From Tomocerus qinae (Eukaryota > Arthropoda > Collembola > Entomobryomorpha > Tomoceridae), in assembly GCA_020055645.1 (NCBI GenBank), contig CM034547.1, positions 22,220,513 to 22,284,512 of the forward strand: a DNA stretch of 64,000 nucleotides, read 5' to 3'. The notes under the pieces are model-generated. The model was not told the DNA's origin, ran no database searches, and was given only the letters and a program-made list of their open reading frames with translations. The translations under genes were made by a program, and so were the position numbers. Below, one piece after another: positions 24,285-38,326 of the stretch (the first letter of the stretch is position 1; each line of letters opens with the position of its first letter).

Positions 24285-24424
24285 GGGAGCTAGTGTAACA
24301 GGGAGCAGGTATCACTGGGAGCAGGTATCACTGGGAGCAGGTATCACTGGGAGCAGATATCATAGGGAGCAGGTGTCACTGGGAGCAGATACCATAGGGG
24401 AGCAGGTGCAATACGGGAGCAAAT
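24285..24424 (-). repeat. 16-17-bp tandem array in the right arm
   Basis: GGGAGC occurs nine times at steps of 16, 16, 16, 16, 16, 16, 17 and 17 bases (24285, 24301, 24317, 24333, 24349, 24365, 24381, 24398, 24415). Three successive units are identical; the others differ by a few bases. The left arm carries the complementary array, broken by the nested insertion. Confidence 0.95.
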
Positions 24425-27400
24425 ACAACGTATTCTATTTTTTTCCTATTCTGAATGTATATTCAAAAAAGACTAGTTCTTACGGTTTTCAAGACAATTA
24501 ATTACGAATATTACAATAAGCTATCGAGTCCTCCCAAGGATTTATAGGTCTGTAAAATTCTCGCATCATTCCTTTAAAAAATCCATCCTTTCTTACTGTT
24601 CTTCCTATTCCATAAAGTAGCATTGGATGACTTTAATGAATTTTAAAATCAACATTCTATTAGCACTCCTTGAGACGCAATGCTAGTAAGGGAACTTTTT
24701 CTACTGGTTTTAAAGGCCATAAAATGGCTCTGAGCAAACATTTTTGATATTTATTGTAAATTAATACGGGTTGAGCTAACAAATTGAAATGCAATAAACA
24801 CGTCATCAACAAATACATGATAGCTCTCAGACTATCGGTAACTTTTTGCTAGGTATAAGGGGTTGTGTATTATGATAAGTCTCACATCAGTTCCACTTTA
24901 TTTTCTGTCTGTCTTGTTTGGACAAATGTAAATGGTAAAATGAAGGCAGTCAAACCTCCCTTGCTTTCTTTCTTCTCTCTCATGTTAGACCGTCATAAAC
25001 TTACCTACCAAATGTTCAATATGCAATAGTAAAACTAAAATATGGCATGTATTTGAACTCCTAAGCTGGTTTCTACCCAAGAGGGTGACCCCCTACCATT
25101 GTCATTTCACAGTCTCTTTTCTGCACATCTACTATAGTATTAGCAGCAGTTGCTTTTCTGACTCTTCTTTCCCGAAGGAAAGAATGGACAAACAAACTCT
25201 TAGATTTCTCTTTGAAATGCATTCTCAACCTTCTATAAGCATTTGATTAAGCATTTAGCCGTAGCACTTACGATCTTCTTTTTCTTATCGTCTCCTCACA
25301 AAGGTAACGATGATTAGATTAGACATTGACAAGCACCTCGACTGATAATGTAATTTCTTGGCGAAAGACCACTGCTGATACATGGAACTGTATTAGATAC
25401 GCAATTAAGGTAAATATTTGCTATAGGAAGATCTAATATACTCGATGTATACCTTCTAAATCCTATAACTTGATTTCTGTGTCTTAACTGCAGGTTATAA
25501 TTGTCAACTGTGTCTAAAATGGTACAAGAACTCGAAGACTACATTTTTACTGGAATGATTTGCAGAAAAATGAGAGCAAAGTCACGTCATATATTATATA
25601 TGTGTAGCAGCAGCTTTGGGTTTTGCCTAGTACTGTCATATTGGAGAGTAAAACAAAAAGAAGGCAACAAGTTATGTAAGGAGTAGGAGCGAAAAGGTAG
25701 TTGGAATGGTAAGACTATAAAGATTTGGAGTGCCATCGCATTAGATAATGTAATGCCACTATATTAAGTACTTATAAGGAAATAAAGGAATGCCTAAGTT
25801 GGATGAGTAAAAGTGTGTTGAGCTTTGATAAATTGTTTGGTATAGTAAGCTTTGTGTGGTCTCCTCCAGTTTGTATTTTTATATGGATATGACATGACAT
25901 GAGTAAGTAAATAGTAAATAGGTACATTATAATCCTGGTTTTTGACATGGATGTAAACTTGCTAAAGCAAACTGCTATACTACTTTTTACAACAACTCCA
26001 GATGAAAAATCCTTTTCTTCAAGAAATGATACGGTTGTTGTATCTGGATGCATTACATATGCCTCGTCAATAAATAAATGTATCATAAGTAATGTACAGA
26101 GAAAGAAAGAAAAAGGCTCAGAAAACATAACAACCACATTTACCATAACATGGGGATTACTATAAAGAATTTGCAGGCAGGGGAAGCTGAAAACAAGTTT
26201 TTCGATCTCCTACGGCAAGCTCGGCTACTTGATTTTGATTTGACTGCCACACCTTGACTTTCCTCTACTACTGAACTCCGCTGGAAACGACATGCTCTCA
26301 TCTCATCTCTTCAACAAGACAGCCAAACCAAAGTCGTCCGTCAGTTTTCTGATATAATCCATACACATATAAGTAAGTATATCTTCCTAGTACATCATCA
26401 TAATACGTGCCCAGGTTAGACAGATGTAGTAAGTACAGCACTCATTGACCATTTCAACTTTTCTCTCGTTTTCCGTTGAGATGAGACATGCGACCCTCCC
26501 ATTTAGCTTCGTTTAGATTTCATCACTTTTTAATTACCAGGCCCATCCTTTCAAATGCCGTACCCTTCATTTACTCAAATACTTACCTTTACTGCTTTAT
26601 GAAAACGATGCTCCAGGTTACAACGATTAAGGATTATGTCTTGTAAAACCAACCAAATAAAACTGGAAGCGAGAAATTATAATTATCCTGTCCTACTGTT
26701 TTCATTTCGTAGTTCCATATACATTCACTAAGTACAGTCGTTACTGTGTAGGAACAAGAATTACTTTCAATTAGTACCTATTTAATCCTGCGTAGCTCAG
26801 AGACCAAACCAGCTCCTCCTGTACTCATTCAGATGTGTATTAAATCACAAAGAAATATCTCATGTCCCTACCACAGCTCCTTTATCTTACTCGGACACCA
26901 TATTTGGATATGAAGTGCGAATACACATTGTTTATGACTCTTTATGTTTACGAGTAAGATTTGTGTCAAAAATTTATTCTCAGATTCTTGCTTTGGTCAT
27001 CGTTCTTTCTATTTTCTTTAATAGGCACTCCTTTAGCATGCTCACAAAACTATATAGTGCTTTATTAGCACTGAAGAATACAGTTTTGCCGTTTTGTCTA
27101 ATTGAGCTATCTATTTATTACAGTAAACAACCATTTAGAATCTGTAAATGCAAACTGAACAGACAGATTAGAAAATCTTATATGATGAAGGAATATATCA
27201 AAATGATAGCAGTGTAACTTGATACCAAATAAAAATATTTATCGCATAAATATGAAACAGCATAAAGTTAGTCCATATTTCATTGTTAATAGGACCAGTA
27301 CCTTCCTTCATTCGTGTTCACAAATTTTATGTACATTGCGCATTGTCTAGTACAGTTTGATGTTGGATCACTTCCTTTGCTCATTAAGACTTGGAAGTTG

Positions 27401-30400
27401 GAACTGTTTGGGGTAGTTACTAATGAGGCAAAATTAAGAAATTGTTCGAATGTGTTTACCTGTTCAGAGTTACGGGGGAATTGTTTAGAAAAATATACAA
27501 CTTTTTCCTAAATTTGTATAGATGTTATCTTAGACTGAGATGATTGCATGTTATGAAAACTCTTCAGAAGCCAAAATTCTCACCGTTCCAATCTTGTCAT
27601 TTACACTTACCTTATAATTTCAGGAGGAGTTCGTGCATGTTTGTGTTTCATGGTTGATATCATGAAATGCAAAAAGCATTATCTACAGAAACAAAGTTTT
27701 AGAATCATAAACACCAGAACACCTACCTTTCCTACTGTAATTGGCTGTTATTACGGATACAATATACTACAATATAATATTATAACCATGCTAATAGCAC
27801 TACATACAGTTACATGTACATAAATATTTATCTAACTGAAAATTACTGCTGTCTACTTCTTGTGGTAATTATGCCAAAACTGAGAAATGTATCAAGTTTA
27901 CAGACATTTGAATGGGTTTTCAGTGTAGAATGTAAATGGATTTAGAAATCAAAGTAATGGCAATGAGATGGAAATTACTGCTCGGCAGGAGTACCAGACT
28001 TAAAGTATTCTGATTGACTGGCAAGTGTGTTGAGTCATTGAAATGCTAAAAAGAAGAGGCGACGAACGAAGAGATTGCACAATCGTTGATCGATTCCCCC
28101 AATTAATTATTAGCTAATTGTTCTCTTTTGTGTGGGCAGGCTTGCTTTATTGATGTTGCTCATGTTAGCTGATGATGGTCTTGATTGTGCCATTGAGTTG
28201 ATTTGATTGAGTGGGTGTTTAGCTAGATTAACTTTTCCTTTCCACACTTGTACTTACAAGAGGATTTTCTTTCATCAATGCAATGCAACTCTAATGGTTG
28301 AGTGATATTACAAATATACTACAACACCAAGCATTAATGTACTTTTTGTACTTACCAAATGGTATTTAATATTAGATTCTTTGAACTGCAATTTACAATG
28401 CAAAGAAATAACAACGCGAGTGCGAGTTGTTTTGTTCTACGTTCTGATTAACTCTGGTAAAGTCAAATTAACGCCTTCAGTCGCCTTGCCTTGAATCCTC
28501 TTCGTTTTTGCCTCCCTATTATCATTATCTTATATTGACACTCGTATCCATCTACATTTAATACAAACGTGTATTACATTATAATTCTTAGATATTCATG
28601 GTATTAATGCAGAGGAATGAAAATACATAGACACTCTTTACATTACACTCTGTAATGGTATCATATCTAAAGACTCGTGTTAATAGGGAAAAAATATTCA
28701 AGATATTGTACCTCAGTCCTAATAGTAGTAAATTATATGATGTACATCCATTAAGTCTAGAATGTTTGACCTGCAAATTGGAAATTTTGCTGCAATTCAA
28801 TGTAGACCCAATTTCATGCCTAGACACTGATTCTGGGGATTTGACAGTGAAATAAATACTTCCATAAATGGGTAGAACTTATATTTACCAGTATTTTCGG
28901 AAACGGAAAACAATGTCTTTTCTCAGTAAATCATTTACGTTACAGTTTGCTAGTTTTCTTATTATTAGCATTGCAAATGAGTAGATACGTATATCGACAT
29001 GCAAGTTTTTGATAGATTTGATCTGTTTCAGTTTAAAGTTGAAAATGTACTACAAATGTTGTAGACTGCGGTATTTTTGTCTCATATAAATCATTTTGAT
29101 TGTATAAGATTATATTGACACAGAGCGTGCAGTACCTTTGTCGCTATTTTTATTCCAATGTTTAATAAGTTCCTTGAAAGTATCATTGACTTGTCATGCA
29201 ACCGACGACAAAGAAACAGAAAGTGTGTCAGTGTTATAGTTTAAATTAGATGGGTGCTAGCAGTAGCCTAAAGGGGAAGAATCATAATGAATTATAGTCA
29301 AACCAGAAAGTCATTACCATAAAACTGATTCTCAGATCACACCGGTAATATTCTTGTAGCACAAGTGTTGATGAATAATGAGTTACTTCCAACTACATAT
29401 ATTATTACTATTCTTGAAGTAATAGTACACATGCTTAGTTCACAGCTTAAAGTGCTTAGCTACATGGAGTACCTCCACCTAGTCCTATTTGTAGTGTACA
29501 GATAGTAAGTATACTTTTTAGCGGATGCAAATCATAATCATAACTCACCGGCAAACTTTTTCGATCAGCTTTAGCAAGCACGCAATTAGTGTGTAATATT
29601 ATTAGCTTATAATTTTCAAGTTGTTGGTATGTATTTAGTAGATATTATATGAATGCGTATGGTCATTAATCGCATGTCTTGTGCAGGTTGGCACTTGACA
29701 CTTATTTATTATAATTACAGGCGTAAATTTTTATGATTTTTAGCATAATTATTTTTACGACCTATGAACTGCTTAATCTAGACGTGGTAGGAAGTGTTAT
29801 AAAATTAGTATTGGCAGTACAGTGCTGGCAAGAAGCATGAAATACCCTATTCACATTTTATTATAAAGCATAGCTTTTTACAGATTGACTGGTATTTGTT
29901 GAGGTTGAAGAATTATTCAAGTAGCCAGGTAAGGTACTGCTGCACACGTACTTAATACAGTACTGTAGAATAACAGATCGAACAAAATGTGGTATTATAT
30001 CCGGAAAACTACGTGCGAACTACACAAGAGTGTGTAGGAACACGCATAATTACATATGTGGAAAATATAGGGCTGTTTTGACCGTTTGATAATTATACTC
30101 AAGCAAAGTTTCTTTAAAAATCGCTTCCTGCAACAACAAAGAAAAATGTTTACCTTTTGGCTTACATTAATATGCATACCTATACATACACAATACTTCT
30201 TAAGGATTTTATATGATATAACTTTTATATATCAACCCGTGTGTAAAGAACTGGTATTGACTTTCTGGGCAGTATAATGTTTGCAGAAATGAGACAAACA
30301 GTACAAAACGGCAATGCACATTTTTGCATGATAGAATTTGATTTCCTGACAATGCTGAGGTTTGAGACGATGTTTGTTGCAGGTAAACCAAACCCCCACT

Positions 30401-33400
30401 ACCTCTAAAATTACGATGGCTAATCTAGTTCTACTTGCATGGAATATTAATATATACTTGCACTTGCACATTATAAAAGTGCAAGAGATATTGCTTACTC
30501 CTACACAAATATATCATGATTAAGGGCAAAACGCCATAGAAGTAGTACTTATTTCAACCCAACCTACCACCTTATCTGAGGTTAATCAAGCTAGTACAAA
30601 TATACTCTGAAGATTCCACACACAATCAGACACACATACCGGATATGCGTAAATATACAGGTAAGCATTTCATTAGTGCTCTGCTGATGCAAACATATAA
30701 TATTATAATACCGTGTTACCAGGTTTGCTCTGAAAGGATTCTACTACTATATTTAATCAGATGCCTGCTTCCAATGTGTCTATAAAGGTGCTATACAGAA
30801 AATACAGCAATTTGCTTCATATGGTATGTAATGCAACCTATGTAAATAATCCAAATGTATTATTATTTGTTAATGTTCACAGCTTTAAGCTACAAATGCA
30901 AGTTTAAGTTCACAAAACGATAGTTCACGTTAAGGTATTAGTCTATGTTAATAATTTAGCTACATTGTTATTACGCATGTTAAGCACATTGATGAACATG
31001 TTTTGTCTTCCAACGGAATATTTTGCTCCAATATCAACTGTACCTCACTATGACCAGTGGTAGTAGTAAGTAGTGGAAGAGGTACAATGTGTAAACTGGG
31101 TTCTTAATAGTTCGGAAATGAAGAATTTTGAAGCACACGGTGTAACGGTGGCATTTCCGCTTTTTTGCATTGGACCTGATTAAAGTTGCTCCATATCATA
31201 AACAAGAAAAGTCTTAGTATATCGTATAAAGTATATAGTAATAACGTTAGCCGTGTAGTTAATGAGATTGCAATGAAAAGTTCTGAAATATTGACAGTTG
31301 AAGAGAAATAAATTATCTTACTATGCTGTTGCTTGCAGTTCTTGTAGTACCTTATTTCGACTGCATATAATCATATAGAAAAATGATTTGTTTACCAAAG
31401 TTTAAATCACAATGACGTATGTTTTGGTACATTTGTTGTTAATGCCTTGATTTATGTACTCATCGATAATAATCACGTGATATGTTCTTGCACATGCATA
31501 AAATAAACTGCTGCATTGGGCCAATTAATAGCACAAAAAGTGGAAGTAACATAATATTCACTTTTCTGTACATGTTGTACTATGCTGCCCATTTTTACTT
31601 AAATCGATGGTTCAAAGTTCTGGTGGAAATCTGCAACATAATTAAGGGATCATGGCTTTGCCTCTTTTGGGTAATCACGATTGACCTACTTCAAATGTTC
31701 CCAACGAAATTTAGAGGCAACGCCTGTTCATTTCCTACTTAATGAGCCGAGAAAATTGGGATTTTATATGGTTTACTTTCATAAATTTGGTTTTAGTAAA
31801 GATTGTAATCGAACTGCATTTCATATTCTCCATCTATACACAATATGCTTTGATTTGATACATGTATGAATTTTTTTAAATAGATGTTTTTGGTGTGTAA
31901 TGAGAGTAATATGTTGATAATTTCTCTTCCCTCTCTTCTCCATTAAGATTACTTACCTTGTTACATAAAGTCGATCAGCATTGACACTAAAATGATACTC
32001 TTACATGTAATAAACTCTGAAAATATGTTATCCTTTAATTTGAGTACATTTAAAGCACTCTAATTAAGTTTCTAAATGCATGATACTGTTCTACACGTTT
32101 TTGCGTTTAAGTAATGTAAATTAAGATTTGTATTAATAATTTGAGTTGTTTTCCAAAATCTGCTTTTATTATAATAAAATTAGTTTAAACTTTTTGGTTA
32201 TTCTTAGAACATTACATTACAATTTTATACAAACATAGCATAGTTCACATCACCTATAGTCATCCAAGCCTATACGTTTCGCATGGTATCTATAATTACT
32301 ATGAAATGAACCTCATATCAATATTAAAGAAAGTGATATAGAGGTAAGGGTTGTTTTTGTTTACATTTTCCTTTTCATTATTTATATAACCTGTATATAC
32401 CAATAATCAAAATGACAAACTTTCTATTTCAAAATTCATTTACTAAGGTTGAGGACACAATTTGTTATAATAATTGTATAGACTAAAATGTTTCATAAGT
32501 AAAGTAAGTGTAAAAATTAGGTACTTAATGATGCTTATTACGTAAAATGTATAGGTATTTATAAATAAAGGAATGAAGTAGAGTATGTTTACATTATGTT
32601 AATTACTTCTAGGCTAAAGTGATAAAAGAAGAGATAGAGAAAGTTAAATGGAAAAGTGGAGACTCAGTTCACATTTGCGACTGATATTTAATTTCCCAAA
32701 TATCTTCTATACAAATTATCAATTTATCAATTTTCTTAGAGATATTAGATGATGTATTTTTATATGTTGTAAATGGTATGGTACACTTAAACTGACCTGA
32801 TACCCCAGGGGTATTTATTCAGTATACTATAGAAATAAATGTATTTTAGAGTAATTTAATTTCTGAATCCTACAGTTTAGAACAACTTGAGAAAGCTAAC
32901 TAAATTGATAGTTATAATGAGTGGTACTAGCAAGTGGAAAAACATAAGGTGGATACGTTTATTATGCAGTTACGACTTTGTGGGTTGACACTTCTTATAT
33001 AGATCTTCGCCGTTGACATATTTCTCATTTTCCTAAACAACCGCCAAGTAGATCAATACGATACTACTACTCTATTTTCAATTAGCATACGAGCTATTTA
33101 TATCTAATCTATGAATTAATTTTGCTAATAATACTAACAAGCATTCCGTATGTACATCATACTGCATCCGCCAAAAATAACTCTCTTGTAATGAAAGAAA
33201 ATATAGAGAATAACTTGCACACTACATACTGGACAAGTGCAGAATAAAGATGACAACTTATGTAAAATACTATATACAATATACAACTATAGTTACATTT
33301 ACAAATATTTAAGTACTGATTACTGTACACGAATCAAGCCACACGACTGACTTGAAGTTTAAATTTTTGTAATAAAAGTATCATGTTATTGTTAAGAGAA

Positions 33401-34383
33401 ACCTGAAGTATGTAGTGTATGTCTATTTAACTAGAAATACTAATAGCATGCCTAAGTACATGTAATAATAACTGATAATATATATTAACTTTCCCAGGAC
33501 AGACTATATTCTATTATCATCTATTTCGCACTGCACTTTAAAATATCTTCCATTTACGCAACGCAATCTCCTCTATATCATCTAAGAACATTTAAAATTA
33601 TAGTCCTAAGGCTGGCATGGAAGGATTACCGTCAATCCATCTCTGTTAACCTAACTTGTTTTAATCCTTCATACCACTCCATTAATAATGCGTAAATTAA
33701 GGCCTGCAAAGTACATGCATAATATAATAGTATAGTTTATATAGGCAGTGCAGTAGTCTTTGTAGCAAATATATATTTAAAATTTAAAAATATTACACCA
33801 TGTACTCTAAGCAAAATTATACGCAAGTTAAAGTGAGAATTTAATACCTACACAGATTCCGAAATCTAATATAGCTAGCAAGATCATGAGTGGCGCTATG
33901 AACAGAGTAACATTCTGTTACTCCATTGAGGCAAGACAATGCAAGCTACTACAGGCTTGGGCCAATATTATTATTCATAGTTCATACCTAATTGTATATG
34001 CTCACCATGAAAAAATAAATCTTGTATCGGTGACCAGATCAGTAGATCCGGGCAGATTTATATCAGTGAGGTTGTGAATATGGAATTCTGTGGTGAGTGC
34101 AAGTGCAATGGGGAAACAAACGAGAAGAGGTAACCATTTAGCGAAATCTTTGTAAATGTTTGTTACGTACTGCACATGTACTAATAAATTATATGCTATG
34201 TATACGTATAGTAATTACATATTACAATTACAACCTACCTGCTACAGATAATAGTATGTACAAAATGTACAGGCATGGACTTTGTATCGTATGCTTAGTA
34301 TAGCCATAGATAATAATAGTGCTCTAATATGTACATATTATAATGGAGAGAGAGAACGATTTACATATAGCGCTTTAGTGTTT
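24425..34383. other. gene desert and SoxF 3' flank
   Basis: 10 kb of AT-rich DNA. ORFs such as 25772-26146 (minus) lack any known motif. The part nearest 34.4 kb should include the SoxF 3'UTR, whose poly(A) site I could not choose with confidence (a minus-strand AATAAA occurs near 32.81 kb). No RNA genes or repeats with clear borders were seen. Confidence 0.4.
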
Positions 34384-36859
34384 TTAGTTTCCATTATTAC
34401 AAGCTTCGGAAAGAGCTTTATAGATGAGACTAGAAGAGGAGTTACTGTCATACTCATGAGTATTATTATTACTACTCGTGGAGTTGGTAACATTATTATT
34501 GGAACTAGGGTTTCCACTATTACTGCTATTGCTTCCAGGACTACTATGATGGTCATAGGAGGTAAGCATTTCTTGGGGTTCAATCTTGACACCATAGCCA
34601 TAGTAAGAATTATGATTAGCATCCATAGTGGGATATCCTTGATTTTGCGAAGGTGAGTAGTCATAATGCTGGTAATTAGTATTTGCGTGTTGCTCAATCG
34701 AGTATGAGTTGTTGGGTGGCAGATCCTCCTGATCTGGCTGCGATGGCCAAGGAGGGTACTGGTCACCAGAGCCATATTGCTGCTGGGTCGAGTACAATTG
34801 TTGTGGAGATCCCATCTGCTCGTACGAAAAGAATTGTCTGTGATACTGTCCATAGTCCCCATTGCTATGTGCGTTTTGGTGGGCTAGCTGTTGCTGCTGC
34901 TGTTGATGATGATGATTGTGCAGATGATGTTGTTGGGCCACTGCATGATGCTGGGCACTGTGGAATTGGGCGAATGGAGGACTCCGAGTTGGATATGCCT
35001 TACCAGAAAACTTTGTGATCAGTTGCTGAATCACCGGGTTGTTCTTATTAGCACATCGAGCATCGTCAGATGTTTGTCCTTCCCTGTCCGAATTCTCCAA
35101 TGGTGACATTTCCGGGGTGGGAAGATTCACCTGTTGATGTGAGTGCTGGTCATTCAAGGGAGTCAGTTGTTGCTGATTGTGATGGTCTAAAGGCAAGTCT
35201 ACCAACGACTGCTGTAGAACTGATCCTCCTCCTGATCCTGTAATCAATAGAAAACTCTTTAGACATTTTTACTTACATTTTTTATAGTATACAAAAGCTT
35301 CATGTCCTACTAAGCTTCTTTTCAGATATTTAAGTATATATATATACAATTACAATAAAGGTTCTTAGTTTCTTAGGTATTTATGAAATATGTCATTCAT
35401 TCGTGATTACTACTCACCTGTCCAAGACAAAATTAGGGCTGATGGCTATTTACAAATTAATATTATTTGTTTGTATAGTTAATAGAAATATCTTTAGCTT
35501 GGATATAGTAGCATAAGTACTTATAGGAAGTGTAGATGATTATATATTGAAGACTGCTGCTAATTGTAAGGAAGATGAATGAAATCTAATACTAATAAAA
35601 GGTGAGAGAATCCCAGGAAAAGCAACAATGGTTCTTTAGTTGTATCCACTAAGTATTAACTGTCAGCTTTAACATATTTTTCTCTTATGCTACTACTAAT
35701 ACATAGCACATCCATTCTTAACTAAGAACAAACAGTCAATGTATAAGAGATTTCACAATATTACTGAATTCTGGGGCCTACAAAAATTTACTATGAAAAA
35801 GTACTGTCATTTGTAATGCAGTGTAATTTTAGTGCAGTTTTTTGTAGTACCTGCATTTGGTAATGTACTACTTGTTGTTAGTTGAAGTTTTATACACGGT
35901 AAATGCAACGATAGGTAAATATCGGCTCTTTTAGCTTTAAAATCCAAAGTACAAGTTGTACATTCTGAAAATGCATTTTTGAAGCAATACTGTAAATGTC
36001 CACTACGCAAGCAATTCAGGCTACCAATCTGTACTGAAGATACCATGTGCACATACTTTAAAATAGTACATAGAGATGAGGTAAAAAGTGACATTACTTA
36101 TTCGCTGTCGTATCAGAAGTGTCTAACAACCTCTTTCCCTTGGGCCAACAGTCTGTACCTAATCTTTGTAACGTAACAACTGTAAAGCCTAACTACACTC
36201 GACATAAAATTAAAGCTACTTTTCTAATGGGTATATTGCGGCTACTAATATGATGACTTGACAATTTTTGCCAAGTGCTCCTTATGCTCTACTAAAAAAC
36301 AATAGTAATAAGATGAGAATTTGCTGCCAGCTACTCTTAGCACTGTTTAAATTGCGTTTGCTGTAAATTACCTTGTCCTTTGCCGAATATTGAACTTACA
36401 ACTACGATCTGTCATTACACCTATCTAAGTGTAACTTATGTATGGAAGTATTAAACCCTAAATAAGCTCAACATTGAAGTACTAATTCTAGCACTAAAAA
36501 TTGTATGTTAATAAAGCAATATAGTAATAGCTAACCATGTACAACATAAAAATGTAAAATAGGTTTCATACCAGTTAAAGCGACACGGCGAAAATCTTTG
36601 TTATCTGGATCGGGACTGGCATTTGGTGAAGCATCAGGAGTGTGGAAACCCGGGAAAGATCCAGGAATGTAAGTGTCCTGAGTGTGTTGTTGTGGCATGA
36701 GTATCTCATTAGCCCGACGACCCCCACGTTTCGACTGTTTACGACGGCGTGGTCTATACTTGTAGTTAGGGTGGGCTTGCATGTGCAAAACCCGCAGACG
36801 CTCCGCTTCTTCCACAAATGGTCTCCGGTCATTCGGGGTCAAGCCACGCCATTTTTTAC
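34384..36859 (-). CDS. SoxF (Sox7/17/18-type) transcription factor, 3' coding exons only
   Basis: Two coding exons are visible: 36859-36572 and 35237-34384, separated by a 1334-base intron, phases matching (codon split G|GA). The first begins inside the HMG box at GKKWRGL and continues [20 protein letters not shown], then [16 protein letters not shown], the C-terminal half of a Sox HMG domain with its nuclear-localisation tail. [10 protein letters not shown]...[12 protein letters not shown] fits group F best; group E is the alternative. The splice site within the HMG box also fits groups E/F. The second exon codes about 283 residues of low-complexity activation-type sequence: His/Gln-rich near residues 100-130 of that exon, Ser/Asn/Thr-rich near the end, with a SUMO consensus VKIEPQE in between. 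It ends at a TAA at 34386-34384. The N-terminal part and first half of the HMG box were not found in the window, so the upstream exon should lie far away or beyond 64 kb. Sox proteins bend DNA at ACAAT-type sites in the nucleus. Confidence 0.9.
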
Positions 36860-38326
36860 CTGTAAATAAACCATAATCATATTATTGATAATGAGATTTT
36901 TAATAGAGCTTCCGAATTTCAACTCATTTATATGCACCCAACTTGACATCTTGCATCAGTATGCACTGCACACAACCTTCATTTTCATACAACATGCAAA
37001 CTACTTTCATTACTACTGCCATAATATAACTAATATAATATCGCCATTCCATCCAACGAAGCATAGTTAATCTTACAATCATAGTAGCTGAAAGATTATT
37101 GCTTTGTGCTTATTATTATACTGATTATTGCATTAAATCTGAAGTGAGTATGGGTAGTAGGCACTAATCCTAATTTTACATCTGGTTAAGTTACTATACT
37201 TAGGTCCATTAATCACGGAGGGCAGGTAATTGTCCATCCTTATAATAATGCCAAACGTCAGGGTGTCAATCAGGGAGATGAGATCATTACTCACTCACGG
37301 GAGTCCCTTCGGCTTTGGAATTTCTTTTTTTCGTCCAATATACCATTTTAACAGAGACAACGACTATACATAGTACACATTATAGGTACATATACATAAG
37401 CAGACTTTGCACTTGGAAATAATCTTCTATAACTATAACATGCATGTACTCTAAATACTCATCTAATGATTTAGTACTGAAATTGGCTTTACATAAATTA
37501 ATTTATCTAATCAACATTAATGTTTGACTTTTTTAGTAGCCTCTCACTGGCCCTTTTGTTTTACTAATTTGCATTAAGATTTGTAGAGCAAAGCAGTACT
37601 TCAGTAAAGAAAGTATAAAATGTGGGATAAAGTTACACAGCAGTACTAATTACTACAAAGGTTAAGTGGGAGTCGGTGACTCTTCAATAATTCAATGCAA
37701 GATTTCTCGCAATGCCCATGCTTTTTACTTACGTCAATGTATATATAGTATAGTAATATCTCTCTTCTCCTACCAGTATTCATCAGAGTATCTATTCATT
37801 CACGAATGTGTCACACACATTAAAGTCATATATTGTCACATCGATGATGCAGATGCTTGCGACATCATTTTTTATCTTTACACAAGTCCATCACACTTGT
37901 ATGCGATAATAATAAATGATAAGTAATTATACTGTACTTTGTACTTGTACATGTACTACGAACTAAATGGACTTAACTCTGATAATTGTGATTTAACCTA
38001 ACTCTAACTACGTGTAATATAGCCATATTAGCTATGTGCGTCTCAGATATGCCTTGTTTTTTTAGTAGTTTACTTCAGTGTACATATTCATGCACACTGT
38101 ACTATCGTCTATATACTTTATTACTGTTCTTGCTGCTCCTGCCTGAGAGTAAGCTTCTTTGTATGTGAATGAGTGCTATGCATGTATATTGCATATGCAT
38201 GATTGTTGTACTATGTGTGTGGATGTGGACTTGTGGACTATACAATGGCAAAGCACATGTACATGAAACCAAATAGAATGGGTAATAGATACGAGGATGG
38301 CATAAGTTGAAGTTTCTTTCAGCTAA
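36860..38326. other. SoxF intron (start), no gene recognised
   Basis: Just 5' of the HMG exon on the minus strand there is a normal acceptor (pyrimidine stretch ending ACAG). The sequence beyond is AT-rich with no coding exon I can recognise; it is taken as the 3' part of a long SoxF intron. Confidence 0.5.

Larger units (their letters stand above)
23442..24424. mobile_element. foldback-type element with long inverted repeats made of 16-bp subrepeats
   Basis: The left arm (23442-23983) and right arm (24160-24424) are near-perfect inverted repeats about 260 bases long around a 176-base unique loop. The outer ends are ATTTGCTCCCGTATTGCA and its complement. The outer half of each arm is a tandem array of 16-17-bp units (GGGAGCAGGTATCACT on the right arm). 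The inner half is unique sequence including TACGAAAAATAATGAG and GGGTAGTTTGGTTAGAC. The left arm is interrupted by 285 bp at 23520-23804. The right arm has one extra 16-bp unit. No ORF encodes a transposase, so it would be non-autonomous. I see no clear target-site duplication at the outer edges. The structure resembles Foldback-like elements or MITEs with subterminal transposase-binding arrays; the superfamily is unknown. Confidence 0.85.

Noticed and set aside
25772..26146. 124-codon minus-strand ORF with hydrophobic stretches
   Set aside because: No recognisable family, no splice or promoter context, and composition like the surrounding non-coding DNA.
34282..34656. 124-codon plus-strand ORF
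   Set aside because: Antisense to the low-complexity SoxF tail; its Ile/Thr/Ser-rich product is the complement of Asn/Ser repeats.
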